Shown here: one piece after another, positions 41,287 to 41,625 of the stretch
How positions within the stretch are numbered: the stretch's first letter is position 1
How the letters are laid out: the number at the start of each line of letters is the position of its first letter
DNA from: Limobrevibacterium gyesilva
GTDB taxonomy: Bacteria > Pseudomonadota > Alphaproteobacteria > Acetobacterales > Acetobacteraceae
NCBI RefSeq assembly: GCF_025989185.1
Contig: NZ_JAPDNT010000033.1
Span: 1 to 41,625 of the forward strand
Reading direction: 5' to 3'
Length of the DNA: 41,625 bases
The notes under the pieces: model-generated
The model's database searches: none
What the model saw: the letters and a program-made list of their open reading frames with translations, nothing else
Told to the model about the DNA's origin: nothing
Position numbers and translations under genes: made by a program

Positions 41287-41625
41287 TCAGGCGATCTCGG
41301 CGGCGATGGCGGCGGCGGCGGCGGCGGGATCGGGGGCGGCCGTGATCGGGCGCCCCACCACCAGCCAGTCCGCACCCGCCTGGGCCGCCGCGCGCGGGGT
41401 CATCGTGCGCGCCTGATCGTTTGCGGCGGCGCCGGCGGGGCGGATGCCAGGCACCACCAGCAGCGGCTCGGGCCCCAGCGCCTCGCGCAGCATCGCCGCC
41501 TCGTGCGCGCTGCACACCAGGCCGTCGGCGCCGGCCGCCACGGCGAGGCGGGCCAGCCGCAGCACCTGCTGGCGTGGCCCACCGGCCACGCCGGTGGCGT
41601 GCAGCGCCTCGGCGTCCAGGCTGGT
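41287..41625 (-). CDS. pyrF: Orotidine 5'-phosphate decarboxylase (C-terminal part, cut by window edge)
   Basis: PyrF makes UMP from OMP in pyrimidine synthesis. The visible 112 residues are the C-terminal part of the barrel: the LTSLD-type strand is cut at the edge ([13 protein letters not shown]), followed by [16 protein letters not shown] and VVPGIRPAG. The final phosphate-binding strand [17 protein letters not shown] has the arginine that binds the substrate phosphate. The catalytic Lys-Asp residues lie outside the window. The pyrF-trpF order is typical of Alphaproteobacteria. Confidence 0.93.
   Translation of the reverse strand, partial: TSLDAEALHATGVAGGPRQQVLRLARLAVAAGADGLVCSAHEAAMLREALGPEPLLVVPGIRPAGAAANDQARTMTPRAAAQAGADWLVVGRPITAAPDPAAAAAAIAAEIA

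Overview
The window is high-GC, gene-dense alphaproteobacterial DNA. It is most likely from the Acetobacteraceae (Rhodospirillales), but that placement rests on gene content and neighbourhoods, not on a computed phylogeny. Lineage markers include the tsaE-murU-addB run, a non-discriminating-type AspRS divergent from RNase D, a gloB/methyltransferase divergent pair, an EipB (DUF1849) protein with its two end cysteines, and a pyrF-trpF pair. I see no tRNA, rRNA, CRISPR array, intact insertion sequence or prophage.

Layout. 1-2198 (minus): translationally coupled tsaE, MurU-like nucleotidyltransferase and addB, the last cut by the window edge. 2276-3292: ferredoxin/flavodoxin-NADP reductase. 3293-4435: a less GC-rich patch with two small conserved hypotheticals. 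4538-5663: an Mpo1/DUF962 membrane protein and a class II aldolase. 5784-9121: a dipeptide/opine-type ABC importer (binding protein and two permeases, no ATPase). 9187-12038: MFS transporter, LolA-like protein and a class I glutamine-amidotransferase-like hydrolase. 12057-14952: a sugar-nucleotide epimerase and, beyond an AT-rich spacer carrying an 18-bp perfect palindrome, two CUT1 sugar-ABC permeases with no partner genes. 15095-17143: a secreted protein built of two copies of a Cys-containing module, and a UMF1-family MFS protein. 17069-21297: a surface-polysaccharide module of WbpL-like initiating transferase, WbpM/CapD-like 4,6-dehydratase and DegT-type aminotransferase. 21321-24037: Bcr/CflA-type MFS, a second PuuD-like hydrolase and an SDR that lacks its catalytic Ser-Tyr-Lys. 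24124-28436: FtsK, DUF985 cupin, GST and GloB. 28583-31866: methyltransferase, EipB and a Na/Pi cotransporter with a PhoU-like tail. 32079-35939: an atypical NRAMP transporter with a structured leader carrying a small ORF, a small secreted His/Asp/Met/Gly-rich peptide and an OprB-type porin. 36034-41625: AspRS, RNase D, EamA transporter, GNAT acetyltransferase, TrpF and the C-terminal part of PyrF.

How the genes work together. WbpL-, WbpM- and aminotransferase-like genes form a plausible start of amino-sugar polysaccharide synthesis: UDP-GlcNAc is converted to a 4-keto-6-deoxy sugar and then a 4-amino sugar, with WbpL priming the lipid carrier. The nearby epimerase may supply a further precursor. 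The envelope theme continues with LolA, EipB, FtsK, OprB and MurU. Metal and ion uptake is concentrated at 30-35 kb.

The best candidate for something undescribed is the region 33720-34533. A non-canonical NRAMP transporter, with site residues changed in a way reminiscent of Mg-type NRAMP relatives, is preceded by a 49-codon ORF with a strong ribosome site. That ORF contains two perfect GC-rich hairpins and ends in an acidic/proline-rich stretch, as expected of an ion-sensing leader peptide. A possible metal-binding secreted peptide is encoded divergently. The gene structure is read directly from the sequence; the regulatory role is inference.
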